A program made the translations under genes and the position numbers. Shown piece after piece: positions 38,166-54,043 of a stretch of 64,000 bases of DNA. How positions within the stretch are numbered: position 1 is the first letter of the stretch; every line of letters begins with the position of its first letter. The stretch comes from Undibacterium sp. YM2. GTDB taxonomy: Bacteria; Pseudomonadota; Gammaproteobacteria; Burkholderiales; Burkholderiaceae_D. The notes under the pieces are model-generated. The model searched no databases and had not been told where the DNA came from. It saw only the letters and a program-made list of their open reading frames with translations. The stretch lies in NCBI RefSeq assembly GCF_009937975.1, contig NZ_AP018441.1, forward strand, positions 1,488,001-1,552,000, in the 5' to 3' direction.

Positions 38166-38380
38166 AAATTCGGTCCGGATAACACTAATGACGAATGATC
38201 TGCTTATATGTATATACATAAGCAGATGTCTTGTTAGTGGTTTGATGAATTCGCTATTTTACCTGCATGTGCTTTGATATAAGGATTTCCCTGCACGAAA
38301 AGCTGTTATCGGCCTGGTATGTAAGCTTGGACCTGTGTTGTCGCCAAGCGAAATGCTATTAATGTAGACGCCCGTCGGCC

Positions 38381-38416
38381 CCGTCGCAGCGCATGCAGGA
38401 GCCCAGCGTCGTCCGG
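38381..38416. repeat. REP-like palindromic repeat, copy 1 (diverged)
   Basis: Matches CGTCGCTCC-GC-GGAGCCCAG-CGT copies at 44881 and 45034 in spacing and in the GCAGGAGCCCAGCGTCGT block. The palindrome arms are shorter here. Confidence 0.45.
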
Positions 38417-38466
38417 TGCTAATCCGTAAAGCGCATTACGAAGCAATACGCCCCCCTCAAAAAAAT

Positions 38467-38491
38467 AATAGGTGCGCGCAGCGCACCTATT
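38467..38491. terminator. Strong hairpin, terminator-like, upstream of the rrn operon
   Basis: AATAGGTGCGC (38467-38477) and GCGCACCTATT (38481-38491) form a perfect 11-base stem around GCA, followed by GATTTTG and preceded by A7. No gene ends directly before it on either strand, so it may isolate the rrn promoters from read-through or be a relic. Confidence 0.5.
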
Positions 38492-38543
38492 GATTTTGCC
38501 TTTCTGCCTTTCTACAAACGGCTAAATAATTTACGCCAAAGGC

Positions 38544-38573
38544 TTGCAAAGGGGAGGGGAAGTTTGCTATAGT
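38544..38573 (+). promoter_or_regulatory. Upstream rrn promoter candidate
   Basis: TTGCAA (38544-38549), 18 bases, TATAGT (38568-38573). The start region then enters the GC-rich hairpin CCCGC-GCGGG (38579-38594). Typical of the distal rRNA promoter. Confidence 0.55.
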
Positions 38574-38724
38574 TCGCCTCCCGCTGAAGAGCGGGTGAGA
38601 AATGAAGCAAAGCCGGAGATTGAGCGGAGAAGTAAAGGCTGCGGAAAGATCTGGTTGCTGTGAATAGTTTGCAACGGTTTAGCTAGTTCGCAAGAACGAA
38701 ACAAAACGAAATGAGTTGCAGGTG

Positions 38725-38753
38725 TTGACAGCGAAAGTAAAGTGCTTCATAAT
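38725..38753 (+). promoter_or_regulatory. Second rrn promoter
   Basis: TTGACA (38725-38730), exactly 17 bases, CATAAT (38748-38753). A consensus -35 with one mismatch in the -10, about 300 bases before the 16S gene; probably the main promoter. Confidence 0.75.
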
Positions 38754-38836
38754 CTCGTTTCTCTGCTGCTGACGCACACAACGCTGCGACGCAAAGCTGG
38801 ATCAGAAGATGGTCTGGCAGGGTAGAAAAGATTTCG

Positions 38837-38850
38837 GTTCTTTAACAATT
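38837..38850 (+). promoter_or_regulatory. boxA-like antitermination site in rrn leader
   Basis: GTTCTTTAACAATT matches the boxA core TTCTTTAACA. It is immediately followed by the left arm of the 16S processing stem. An identical copy lies before the 23S gene. Confidence 0.65.
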
Positions 38851-39052
38851 AACAGTCAATAAATGTGGGCACTTGGTGAAGCGCACCAAGCAACTTAGGT
38901 TGTTTGGAATGCTTAAATAATATAGCAAGTGTTCACAAGAAATAACAAAGCAAGACGATGATTTAGTAATAGATCATTGAACTGTCAGTATTTTGAGTGA
39001 GCGACATGTCACGTATGTGACATAGACAAGAAATTGTCGAAAAACAGAGATT

Positions 39053-40584
<1,532 letters not shown>

Positions 40585-40693
40585 GAGTAGCGCGTAGTTA
40601 AGTGTCCACACTTATTGACTGTTAATGATAATGAACAGAGAACGGTTTGCGTCGGGGTAGCAATGACCGGACAGCGACTGAAGGTTCAGTAGC

Positions 40694-40770
40694 GGGTCTG
40701 TAGCTCAGTTGGTTAGAGCACCGTGTTGATAACGCGGGGGTCGTTGGTTCGAGCCCAACCAGACCCACCA
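40694..40770 (+). tRNA. tRNA-Ile (GAT)
   Basis: 77 bases beginning GGGTCTG and ending in encoded CCA; anticodon GAT in TTGATAA; TTCGAGCCC T-loop; all four arms pair. It lies in the 16S-23S spacer as is usual. Confidence 0.97.
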
Positions 40771-40812
40771 GGTTGATTGAATAAAAGTGGAATAAAGCTT
40801 TTATTTGAATAT

Positions 40813-40888
40813 GGGGGATTAGCTCAGCTGGGAGAGCACCTGCTTTGCAAGCAGGGGGTCGTCGGTTCGATCCCGTCATCCTCCACCA
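40813..40888 (+). tRNA. tRNA-Ala (TGC)
   Basis: 76 bases beginning GGGGGAT with acceptor ATCCTCC plus ACCA; anticodon TGC in TTTGCAA; T-loop GTTCGATC. Second spacer tRNA. Confidence 0.97.
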
Positions 40889-41315
40889 AGAAATCGCAAA
40901 CCTAAGTCAGCGAATATCAGTAAGTAGTTAAGTACTGATAAAAAGTAAAACGTTGAGATTTAGGTTTGTACTTTCAAAGCGAAAGACATAGTAATAAGTA
41001 GTTCTCGTTCTTTAACAATTTAGAAGAAGTAAAGTAGAAATAATCAAAATTATTTCTGTAAAGAGAAGTCAGCGCAGTCAGTAATGACAGTGTTGATGGA
41101 AATTATGGAAGGGTTGTGATTGTATCGAACAAACATAGTATTAAAAGCGAGTTTGAAAAAGCTGTCGAAAGACAAGTTTTAGAAATATCAAATTCCTTGA
41201 GATACGGCAAACGCTAAAGTAATACTCATAAGTAGTAAAGAACTATAACCGGTTTTTGGTGATGAACCTGAAGTTGAAGAGATTCAATGACAGACACCAG
41301 AGGCTAACGTTATAG
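40889..41315 (+). other. Second part of the 16S-23S spacer, with boxA
   Basis: About 427 bases without genes. Contains a second boxA-like GTTCTTTAACAATT (41007-41020), identical to the leader copy, and the left arm of the 23S stem (GCTAA-GTTATAGGGACAAG, 41303-41322), which pairs with the right arm after the 23S gene. Confidence 0.7.
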
Positions 41316-44190
<2,875 letters not shown>

Positions 44191-44443
44191 TAACCTTAGC
44201 AGGTAATAGGCTACGACAAGTATTGTGAAGTGTTTGCGAAATGTGCCTCTGTGAAAATCAATAGAACAGAGAGCAAGTTCGACAGCAGTCACAACCACCA
44301 CAGTAAGCGATGGTCTCGCTTACTGTGAAAATTAAGTAATTCTTGATTAGTGCGAATAAGATCGCACACTCTACGACACTTCTTCTGAATTGGATTTGTT
44401 GCAGGCCACAAAACAACGTGACCCTCAACGAATCAACAAGTTA

Positions 44444-44559
44444 TGCCTGATGACCATAGCTAATCGGTACCACCCCTTCCCATCCCGAACAGGACCGTGA
44501 AACGATTACGCGCCAATGATAGTGCTGCAACCAGTGTGAAAGTAGGTTATCGTCAGGCT
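44444..44559 (+). rRNA. 5S ribosomal RNA
   Basis: About 116 bases, beginning TGCCTGATGACCATAGC and ending GTTATCGTCAGGCT, so that TGCCTGA pairs with TCAGGC. The core blocks CCCATCCCGAACAGG and GTGAAACGATTACGCGCCAATGATAGT are typical of 5S. Confidence 0.93.
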
Positions 44560-44571
44560 TTTATTCCGCAG

Positions 44572-44604
44572 ACCCCCACTCAAGCAATTGTGTGGGGGTT
44601 TTGC
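44572..44604 (+). terminator. rrn operon terminator
   Basis: ACCCCCAC (44572-44579) pairs with GTGGGGGT (44592-44599), loop of 12 bases, then TTTTGCTTTT. It follows the 5S gene by 12 bases. Confidence 0.85.
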
Positions 44605-44664
44605 TTTTGCTCGAACGGAAATATCCCGGGTCGCAGCAAACAAAAACTACGTCAAGACCTCTCA

Positions 44665-44699
44665 ACACAGAGACACTGAGACACAGAGGGGCACTGAGA
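44665..44699. repeat. Simple repetitive CACAGAGACACTGAG element
   Basis: ACACAGAGACACTGAGACACAGAG-type tandem. An imperfect partner, CTCTGTTTTTACTCTGTG, follows at 44742-44759. Such short tracts recur between genes in many betaproteobacteria and are probably dispersed repeats. Confidence 0.5.
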
Positions 44700-44880
44700 A
44701 AGGCGAGAACGGCAAAAGAACAGCAAAAACATGCGAACTTCTCTGTTTTTACTCTGTGACTCAGGCACTTTGTATTTTATTCTTGAAGCACTGGCATCCA
44801 ATTCATCTCAATAGAGTGCGCCGTGCGCACTGCTTCTTCATTGCTCAATCGCTTTCTTATTCACCGCACGGCCCGTCAAC

Positions 44881-44918
44881 CAACGACACTGGGCTCCAGC
44901 CTTCGCTGGAGCGACGAT
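44881..44918. repeat. REP-like palindromic repeat, copy 2
   Basis: ACTGGGCTCCAGCCTTCGCTGGAGCGACGAT. On the minus strand it starts ATCGTCGCTCCAGCGAAGGCTGG, matching copy 3 at 45034 in orientation and in the ends. The arms CTCCAGC and GCTGGAG form a hairpin. Confidence 0.65.
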
Positions 44919-45033
44919 AATCTGGCTAATTCTCTTATGACCAGAACGGCTGGCTGCCTGCATCGCTGCTCAACTTGCTGGATAGTTCAAATCTTTGCAT
45001 TCGGATGCGCGTATTTCAGCGTGAAAACTTAAC

Positions 45034-45075
45034 ATCGTCGCTCCTGCGCAGGCAGGAGCCCAGTGGCGTTCTTGG
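45034..45075. repeat. REP-like palindromic repeat, copy 3
   Basis: ATCGTCGCTCCTGCGCAGGCAGGAGCCCAG followed by TGGCGTT. The arms CTCCTGC and GCAGGAG form a hairpin. The end block GGAGCCCAGTG is shared with copy 2, and compensating changes keep the stem. Confidence 0.65.
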
Positions 45076-45405
45076 ATTAACAGAGGCGTCCGCTTGGGGA
45101 TAGGTACTTATCCAGTCACTTAATTTATGCGTATTTTGAGTATGTGTTGTGACAAATTAATCTGAAACCATCAACTCATCGCCGTAGCTCAGGCAGAAGA
45201 TTGAGATGATAACGTCGTAACCGCGTAAACTAGTGATCTAAAGTCAAAACTCAAAAAACGAACTCGCGTGGTATAAACTGATCCCTCTCGCACGATGGAT
45301 ACGATTTTTAATATCCACTCATCAGTTTAAGCATACCGTTAATCGACTAGCTTTTGATTCCGGGATGCAATTACGCATATCATGTCTGAAACTAAGGTGA
45401 CAAAA

Positions 45406-45996
45406 ATGACCAGTCAATATCAAAACCGATCTGAGCGGCAAAGTGGGTACACAATCATTGAAGTGATGATTGTTGTTGCCATTATCGGAATTATTTCAGT
45501 ATTTGCAGTACCCCAGTTCAGGAATACGCTGAGTGGTGGTCGTGTGCGGACTACGACAGATGCGCTACTGCATGATTTGCTCCTGGTAAAGACTATTGCA
45601 CGTGAGCGGGGGGGCGGCATAGTGATCTGTAAGAGCGATAACCCAGAAGCTGCGATACCGGCATGTTCTGCTGTGGCGAGTAATGCACTAGGCAATACTG
45701 GCTGGGCAGGTGGCTGGATTGCCTTCAAGGATGCAAACAGTGACGGACAATTTAATGTTGGTGAAGATTTGTTGTTCGTTCAACCTGCAACCATGCGGGC
45801 TTTTACCGAAGGCTCTGTTGTTCCAAATCCAAATGTGCAGGCGCTGACTTTTAATGCGACAGGGCAAAATATGGGAGGGGCAGTGCAATTTTACGTGAAA
45901 GGTAATGACCCAGATGCAACCCGTGACCGGTATGTATGCGTCGGCATTGGGGGCGGATACTGGTTTCAAAAACCGCTGCCTGTAATTGAGAATTGA
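45406..45996 (+). CDS. fimU: Type IV pilus minor pilin FimU/GspH-like
   Basis: 196 residues; the ATG at 45406 has AAGGTG upstream (a further ATG at 45382 has none). The prepilin signal is RQSG|YTIIEVMIVVAIIGIIS, with Glu at +5 and the hydrophobic helix. The C-terminal domain is GspH-like with two pairs of cysteines. It is processed by PilD and helps prime assembly of the pilus tip complex. It begins the fimU-pilV-pilW-pilX-pilY1-pilE order known from Pseudomonas and related bacteria, and is separated from pilV by seven bases. Confidence 0.85.
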   Translation: MTSQYQNRSERQSGYTIIEVMIVVAIIGIISVFAVPQFRNTLSGGRVRTTTDALLHDLLLVKTIARERGGGIVICKSDNPEAAIPACSAVASNALGNTGWAGGWIAFKDANSDGQFNVGEDLLFVQPATMRAFTEGSVVPNPNVQALTFNATGQNMGGAVQFYVKGNDPDATRDRYVCVGIGGGYWFQKPLPVIEN

Positions 45997-46003
45997 GAGC
46001 GCC

Positions 46004-46540
46004 ATGAAACAACATAAATTGAAAAAGCAGGCTGGTGCGTCGATGGTGGAGATCGTTGTGACGATCATTATCATTGCAATTGGTTTGCTGGGCGTCGCCA
46101 GTTTGCAGGCAAACACGATGCGGTACTTAAAAGTTGCCAATCAACGCACCGAGGCTACTCAGGCCGCATATGATTTGAGTGAGCGCATGCGTGCAAACGG
46201 TCAGGGTGTTAGGGATTCTGTCACAGGCGCTACGTCATACACTTACGTGACAGCCTATGCGACGACGGTTGCAAGCTTGCCTGCCATGCCGACTTGCGGC
46301 GGTCCCCGTTGCACTCCTGCTGAGGTTGCTGCCATCGATATCAATGACTGGCTGAGAGGCTTATCAAATCGCCTGACTGATGGTGCGGGGTATATCGTCC
46401 CAGTTGCACCGACAGGGTACGATGTTATCGTGATGTGGAAGGAAGCTAACCTGACTATTGTTGACCCAGCATGCCCTACGGCTACCGCTCCGGCACCTGG
46501 TATAGGTGTGCGTTGTTTCACTGTCAGGTTTTCGCCATAA
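46004..46540 (+). CDS. pilV: Type IV pilus minor pilin PilV
   Basis: 178 residues from the ATG at 46004 (GAGAG upstream). The prepilin site is QAG|ASMVEIVVTIIIIAIGLLG, with Glu at +5, followed by SLQANTMRYLKVANQRTEATQ as in PilV/GspI-like proteins. It has several cysteines, in CGGPRC and near the C-terminus. It is part of the minor pilin complex that starts pilus assembly and presents PilY1. The start of pilW lies 12 bases after its stop. Confidence 0.85.
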   Translation: MKQHKLKKQAGASMVEIVVTIIIIAIGLLGVASLQANTMRYLKVANQRTEATQAAYDLSERMRANGQGVRDSVTGATSYTYVTAYATTVASLPAMPTCGGPRCTPAEVAAIDINDWLRGLSNRLTDGAGYIVPVAPTGYDVIVMWKEANLTIVDPACPTATAPAPGIGVRCFTVRFSP

Positions 46541-46551
46541 CTGAGGTAAAT

Positions 46552-47501
46552 ATGAAAATGACGAATTTACGCTATCAGCAAGGCCGGACTTTGGTGGAGT
46601 TGATGATCTCCCTTGCAATTGGTTTAATTATCATGCTGGCTGTCAGTACTTTGTATGTGACCAATACACAGACGTACAGGGTAACCGATGACAAAGCGCT
46701 CATGGAAGAAGATGGCCGTCTGGCTTTGGCTACTTTGGCATTCAATTTAAGAATGGCTGGATATGGACAATTGATAAATGGTGCGCCTTCTACGGCTGCG
46801 GGTGGTGGTTTGACTAATTTTACTGGGGTAGGCCAGGCTATCGAAGGGTGTACTGGTGGCTTCTCTTCAGCTACTGCCGTCCCCCTGTGTGCGCCGGTGG
46901 TACCAACCCCGACTCATTTCTGATCCGGTATGTGATTGATGGCCTCAATTCAAATTCCAGCGGTGGTGTTCCGGCAGATTGTTTGGGGCAGGCGGTTACA
47001 ACAGTGCCTGCGATTGTTGAAAATCGCTTTTATGTTCAGGTAAATCCTGTAACTGGACGCAGGGAACTCTTTTGTGCAGGGAATGGTGGCACGGCACCGG
47101 GTGCAACCAATATTTTACCTGGACAACCTATTGCAGATAACGTTGTTGATATGAAAGTAACCTATGGTTACGATCAGGATGACAATCAATCTGTTGATGG
47201 TTTTTATACTGCGGCGCAGTTGACAGATGCTGCAACAACGGTACCCATGCCAGATTATCAAGTTAAGGATCCAGATAGGATCCCCGCTGAAACCTGGACA
47301 CTTATGTCGAACCGCTTCTTTAAAGTACTTTCTGCGAGGGTTTGTCTAGTGATGCGATCTGCTAACGATAACATTACGCCAACAGCACAAAAATATCGTG
47401 ACTGTAGCGGCAATCTTGTCACAGCAACTGACAAAAGATTATATGCGGCTTTTTCTAGTGTCATTTCTTTGCGTGGCCGCACGAATGGGAGAACTTTATG
47501 A
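46552..47501 (+). pseudogene. pilW: Minor pilin PilW, read as two frames by a one-base frameshift
   Basis: Joined, about 316 residues. The prepilin site is QQG|RTLVELMISLAIGLIIM, with Glu at +5 and an unusual Arg at +1. The frame from 46552 stops at 46923. The frame that ends at 47501 begins before 46923 and carries the rest (LIRYVIDGLNS, then DVKVTYGYDQDDNQ-like blocks). One more C in the CCCC run at about 46909-46912 gives VVPTPDSFLIRYVID and makes the span a multiple of three. The C-terminus overlaps pilX by four bases. All this suggests an intact gene with a missing base in the sequence. Confidence 0.8.
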
Positions 47502-48073
47502 TAAGAAATTACTCATCGCAACGCGGATTTGTGATGCTTACTTCCATGATTTTTCTTTTGGTCCTGACGATGCTGGCGATTACAGCGGTGAGACGTGCTA
47601 CTCAGGAAGAGCGATTTGCGCGCAGTATCAGGGAGCAAAATCTCGCATTTCAAGCTGCAGAAACTGCTTTGCGATATTGTCAGAAAGATTTTGAGCTTAC
47701 CAATAAAGGTGGTGTGTTGCCAGCTGGCCTGGACAGGACTGTGAATAACATTCCCATCAATTTATATGTACAGGCCAGCAACCTTAACCCTCCCCCTGTA
47801 CTCTGGGCAACGAAGGCAAACTGGGCGACTAAAGGTTATCGTTTACCGGCAAACACTGTTCCAAATGTGACTAATCAGCCAGAGTGCATGATTGAAGAAT
47901 GGTTCGTACCAATACCTGGGAGTAATGCCTCATTTTCAAATAGTGCATCAAATGAGGGAGCCAATGACCTTCGTCACCAGACTAACTATGTGATTACTGC
48001 CAGAGGGGAAGGGAGTTCAAACCTTTCAGTGATCTGGTTGCAAGTGACTTTATATATAGGTTCAGCAACATAA
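47498..48073 (+). CDS. pilX: Minor pilin-like protein PilX
   Basis: 191 residues, overlapping pilW by four bases (ATGA). The N-terminus is QRG|FVMLTSMIFLLVLTMLAITAV. Glu at +5 is missing (Thr), a known trait of PilX/GspK-type pseudopilins. The following stretch RRATQEERFARSIREQNLAFQAAETALRYCQ is typical of PilX. It has cysteines in YCQKDFE and PECMIEE. It acts with FimU, PilV, PilW and PilY1 at the base or tip of the pilus. Confidence 0.85.
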   Translation: MIRNYSSQRGFVMLTSMIFLLVLTMLAITAVRRATQEERFARSIREQNLAFQAAETALRYCQKDFELTNKGGVLPAGLDRTVNNIPINLYVQASNLNPPPVLWATKANWATKGYRLPANTVPNVTNQPECMIEEWFVPIPGSNASFSNSASNEGANDLRHQTNYVITARGEGSSNLSVIWLQVTLYIGSAT

Positions 48074-48226
48074 GCGACATTTTGTGATGCATATCGTGTC
48101 GATTTTACTCAACGGGCCCTTTTGCCAAACATTGATGTTTTAGTCTCAATAGATTTGATCACTATAAATCCAATGGTATGGTAAATGGCTACCGGCAGCA
48201 GAAGAATGAACATTCAGGGGAAGACC

Positions 48227-51200
48227 ATGAAGAAAATAAATAAACCGCTAACTGTGTGTCTGATTGGCTCTTTGCTTGGGCAATTAATTGCACCGAGCTT
48301 GGCATACGCGACAATATCAACCGCTCCACCACTGGTGAAGCCCAATGTGCCACCTAATATTTTTTATACCTTGGATGATTCAGGTTCAATGATGTGGGAA
48401 ATGATGCCAGATGATATTCCCCGGACAGGTAATGGGGATGTTACAGGCACAGGTTATGACGACTATTGCGAAACTGGAGGAGCCTGCTGGGTTACCAATG
48501 TATTTCCCAAGCCAGCCAATGTGTATAACGTCGGCGGCGCAGGCGATTATGGTATCTCGAATGCTGTCGTTGTAGGTTTTAATCATAATATTACTGTTGC
48601 ACGCTGGCGTTCTTCTGATATTAACAAGGCGTACTACGATCCCAAGATTTTGTATCAGCCTTGGGCAGACCCTAATGGTGGCCTGATGGCGCCCGCCAAC
48701 CCCTGTCAGCCCTCTATAACCCTGTTGCGCCTAGTGGTGGAACAAATACCAATGCAATTAATTTGTCAGTTAATCAGACTTATGCCAACGGCGCTTATGG
48801 ATGGCTGGCTGATGACGCTAAATCGTACAACACTAATGGCAGAACGATTTTCCCTGCACTTTATTATGTCTATAAAGGTACCTCAGGATGTAACAAGTCC
48901 ACGCTGGCTTGCTTCGATCGCTATGAAATCAAGACAGGGACAGTTTTTCCTGCGAAGGCGGCAGCACGCACAGACTGCGTTGGTTCCGCTTGTACAGTAG
49001 CTGAAGAACTGCAGAATTTTGCCAACTGGTTCCAATATCACCGATCCCGTATTCTGACCGCGCGCGGCGGCAGTGGCCAGGCTTTTTCCAAGCAAAATTC
49101 TACGATCCGCGTTGGATTTGGTACCATTAATACCAATGGCACTGTCATTAACAAGGTCTCAAATGACTTCAGTGCCGCCAATAAAACCAATTTCTTGAAT
49201 ACTTTGTACAAGCAAAGAATGCCAGCTGCGGGTACTCCATTGCGCAAGGCTGTTGATGAGGTTGGTCAATATTTCAAAGACACGTCAATTACTGGCCCAT
49301 GGCAAACGACTTCTGGTGTCGGTTTGGCCTCAACGCAATTAACTTGCCGCCAAAATTATAATATCTTAATGACTGATGGCTATTGGAATGGTACGGCTGC
49401 AGGAGGTGGGCGCAATGGTAACTATGATGGTGCCAATGGCCCAACAATCACCCGGCCAGATGGATCAACTTATCAATACACACCCGCTAAACCCTACACC
49501 GATACTTTTAGTAATACGCTTGCAGATATAGCCTTTTATTATTGGGCAAATGATTTGCGTCCAGATTGGCCAGCAGCGAAGAAAAATGTACCAACCACAT
49601 CGGCTGACCCAGCTTTTTGGCAACATCTGACGCAGTTCACAGTGGGTTTGGGTGTCAAAGGCACGCTGGATCCAAGCACTGATTTGCCTGCCTTGACGAG
49701 TGGTGCCAAAGTCTGGCCAGATGGTTCCACCAATCAGATTGACGATTTGTGGCATGCCGCTGTTAATTCCCGTGGTAAGTACTTTAGTGCATCCAATCCT
49801 ACGGAGTTTGCAGCAGCACTTGATTCTTCTTTGAACACGATAGCAGAGCGTGTCGGCGATGCTGCGGCTGTTGGCACTTCCAGTAATACCGTGCGTGCAG
49901 GTAGTAGTATCTTTACTTCGACTTACCGCACGTCTGACTGGTCAGGTCAATTGGTACAAAGATTATTGGATGATAACGGCGTCATTACAGGGACTGGCTG
50001 GACTGCGACGGTCCCTGATTTTTTAACCAGACAAAATAGAGTATTTACTTATATTGATCCGGCCATAAAAGGTAGAGTCTTTAATTACTCTAATTTAGCT
50101 CCTACAGATAAGCCCTATTTTGATACTGAGGCTAGTACCTATCCTGCGACAACCGTCACTGGAGAGAATATAGTCAATTACATTATTGGGGGCCGGATTT
50201 GAACCGTCTTCGCCCACGCACAGTACCATTCGGTGATTTTGTGAACTCGGCTCCACAATACGTGAAAGAAGGTGAGGACAGTGGCTATAGTTATTTGCCA
50301 GCCAGCACGCCTGGCAAAGGTAGTTACGGGGGGTATTTGCTGACAAAATATAATCGCACACCCATGGTGTACATAGGTTCGAACGATGGTATGTTACATG
50401 CCATTAATGGCACAACAGGCGTTGAGGAGTTTGCTTATGTTCCCAAAGCCGTTATGAGCAATTTGCCATTGTTGTCACGTACAACTTATGGACACAGATT
50501 CTTTGTCGATGGTACGCCCAACGTAGGCGACTACTATGATAATGGTTGGAAGACAGCTTTGGTTGGTACGACTGGTGCTGGTGGGAGAGCTGTTTTCGCC
50601 ATGGATATTACTGTGCCGACACTCCCTGCATTCGGAGCAGACAAGATTCTTTGGGAAATTAATTCCACAACGCAACCAGAGTTGGGATATACGATTGGTA
50701 CTCCCCAAATTGGCCGTATGCCAAATGGCGACTGGGTCGCTATCCTGGGGAATGGCTACGAGAGTTTTTCAAAGCGCGCGCAGCTGTTCATCATTCGCCT
50801 TACCGACGGCGCGGTTACCAAAATAGACACTGGTGTGGGAAATGCGACGACACCTAATGGACTGGCTACGCCAAAATTGATTGTTGGCTCTGATGCAACT
50901 ATTAAAGCCATCTTTGCTGGTGATTTGCTGGGTAATTTGTGGAAATTTGATGTAAAGAGTTCAGGCACTACGATTGCATTTTCTGGCTCACCTTTATTTC
51001 AGGCAAAAATTGGTGGAGTCGCACAGCCAATCACAGTCCAGCCTGATATGATTCCACATAGTAAAGGTGGGATGATGCTGCTGTTTGGCACAGGTAAAAT
51101 TTACGAAACTGAAGATGCTTTGAATACCGATGTTCAATCTCTGTATGGAGTGTGGGATCAAACTGGCGTACCTAGTGTCAGTTCTCCAACCTCCATCTCA

Positions 51201-51713
51201 GGTAGTCAGTCTGCACTGCAAAAACGAACCTTGAGCTGGTCTGGTTCCAATGCTTACGCGGTTAGTAATGAAACGGTTGACTGGACAAGTAAACGTGGCT
51301 GGTATATGGATTTGAACTTGAGTACAGGTGAACGTCTGACCATAGATCCGCAAATATTCTTTGATGAGATAGTGTTCACCACTATTATTCCAGCCAGTGC
51401 TGTAGATACTTGTTCTTCAGACGGTAAGTCAACAACATTTATTTTGAATGCCATCAACGGTAATGTTTTCCCTTACCCCACGTTTGATACGACTGGAGAT
51501 AATAAAGTGACTTCTGCAGATGCGATTATTGCTGGTAAGCAGGGTGGTCTGACCTTTGGATCTACGTTGCTGAAAAATGGTCCGTCGGCAATTATTTATC
51601 AACCGGAATCGTCTGGTGCGGGTTTATCCGGTAATGGAACACGTGCCACAGCTATTGTTCCAAGTTACAACCCGACCAGACGTATCTGGAAACAGATATT
51701 GCGTACTGATTAA
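48227..51713 (+). pseudogene. pilY1: Type IV pilus tip adhesin PilY1, read as three frames by two one-base frameshifts
   Basis: Joined, about 1,162 residues, the usual size. Start at the ATG of 48227 (GGGGA upstream). A signal peptide (VCLIGSLLGQLIAPSLAYA) is followed by a vWA-like start YTLDDSGSMMW with the MIDAS DxSxS. The C-terminal half is a propeller with a calcium loop, DTTGDNKVTSADAIIAG. Break 1: the run CCCC near 48700-48703 needs one C (PANPLSALYNPVAP). Break 2: GGGGG near 50190 needs one G (IIGGPDLNRLRPRTV). The corrected total is a multiple of three. PilY1 is the mechanosensory adhesin of type IV pili and binds calcium. Both lesions look like homopolymer under-calls. Confidence 0.8.
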
Positions 51714-51731
51714 AATCATAGAGGTGCTCAA

Positions 51732-52181
51732 GTGTTAATTAAGAAATCGGAAGCTGGCTTTACTCTGATAGAGATATTGATTGTGGTCGTTATTTTGGGG
51801 ATATTGGCGGCAATCTCTGTCCCCGCATATACCGATAATGTCAGACGTAGCCGACGTGCGGACGCGCGTTCTGTTCTAACGCAAAATGCGCAATTCATGC
51901 AGAGCTTCATGACTGCGAATGATCGTTATGACAAAATGCGCGACAACACCCCGGTTGCCCTGCCTATGCTGGTGAGCCCGGTAGGTGCTACGGGTAGTAA
52001 TATTGACTATGACATCAGTTTCACGATAGCACCAACTGCGACTACTTTTAGCGTTCGTGCCGTACCGCGGGCTGGTGGCAGGATGGCCGCAGATGGCTGT
52101 GGCACTTATGCGATCAATGAAAGTGGTGCAAGATCGAATGTGGGCAATACTTTATCTGTAGATACCTGCTGGACCAAGTAA
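51732..52181 (+). CDS. pilE: Type IV pilin-like protein PilE
   Basis: 149 residues from a GTG start with GAGG about ten bases before it. The prepilin site is EAG|FTLIEILIVVVILGILAAI, with Glu at +5. The C-terminal disulphide pair (DGCGTY and DTCWTK) is of pilE type. It lies 18 bases after pilY1 and completes the minor-pilin operon. It may be the PilE minor pilin rather than the major subunit, because of the operon and its size. Confidence 0.88.
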   Translation: MLIKKSEAGFTLIEILIVVVILGILAAISVPAYTDNVRRSRRADARSVLTQNAQFMQSFMTANDRYDKMRDNTPVALPMLVSPVGATGSNIDYDISFTIAPTATTFSVRAVPRAGGRMAADGCGTYAINESGARSNVGNTLSVDTCWTK

Positions 52182-52198
52182 TAAAACCGGGAGGAGCT

Positions 52199-52651
52199 TT
52201 AGCTCTTCCTGACCTCTTGTATCGCCTCGGCAAATTCGGATACATCCTCAAAGCTTTTATAGACAGAAGCGAAGCGGATGTAGGCGATTTTGTCGAGGCG
52301 TTTCAATTCGCGCATGACCAGTTCACCCAGGTGGCCGGACATGACTTCGCGCTCTCCGCTGGACAATAATTTTTCTTCTATTCTCTGTATGGCTGTCTCG
52401 ACAGCTTCGGCAGATACCGGGCGCTTGCGCAATGCCAGCATCAGGCTGGCGCGCAGTTTGGCGGTTTCATACTCTGTGCGGCTGCCGTTTTTCTTGACGA
52501 TGACGGGCATCACCAGTTCTATACGCTCATAGGTGGTAAAACGCTTGTCACAGTCGGCACAGCGGCGGCGGCGGCGTATGACATTGCCTTCTTCTGAAAC
52601 ACGGGTGTCGATGACCTGGGTATCATCGTTGTGGCAAAAAGGGCATTTCAT
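52199..52651 (-). CDS. nrdR: Transcriptional repressor NrdR
   Basis: 150 residues from the ATG at 52651; the frame to 52714 is not needed. An N-terminal zinc ribbon CPFCHNDD and CADCDKRF (four Cys) is followed by an ATP-cone domain ([20 protein letters not shown]). NrdR senses ATP/dATP and represses ribonucleotide reductase genes at NrdR boxes. It lies downstream of glyA on the same strand, a common arrangement in betaproteobacteria; a hairpin terminator stands between them. It is convergent with pilE. Confidence 0.97.
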   Translation of the reverse strand: MKCPFCHNDDTQVIDTRVSEEGNVIRRRRRCADCDKRFTTYERIELVMPVIVKKNGSRTEYETAKLRASLMLALRKRPVSAEAVETAIQRIEEKLLSSGEREVMSGHLGELVMRELKRLDKIAYIRFASVYKSFEDVSEFAEAIQEVRKS

Positions 52652-52704
52652 GACGTATAGTGCTCCAATGGTTTTTATAATTGATTTTATAATTTGATGA
52701 TACA

Positions 52705-52732
52705 AAAAAGCCACTCAAGCGAGTGGCTTTTT
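52705..52732 (-). terminator. Terminator after glyA
   Basis: AAAAAGCCACTC (52705-52716) and GAGTGGCTTTTT (52721-52732), loop AAGC. It lies between glyA and nrdR, both on the minus strand, so it ends or attenuates the glyA transcript; some read-through would reach nrdR. Confidence 0.75.
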
Positions 52733-52792
52733 ATTGTGCTGCCTGATACTTAAGCCTTGCTTTGCTTGAATCTCTTAAGCTTGATGAATCTA

Positions 52793-54043
<1,251 letters not shown>

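Larger units (their letters stand above)
44605..45405. other. 800-base intergenic region with repeats
   Basis: Between the rrn terminator and the pilus operon. It holds the CACAGAGACAC-type repeat and two REP-like palindromes, listed separately. No coding sequence is convincing. The last 200 bases are AT-rich and should contain the pilus operon promoter, but I see no clear -35/-10 pair. Confidence 0.5.

Noticed and set aside
44665..44699. CRISPR-like array
   Set aside because: The CACAGAG motif recurs at very short, uneven spacing without unique spacers of 30-40 bases.
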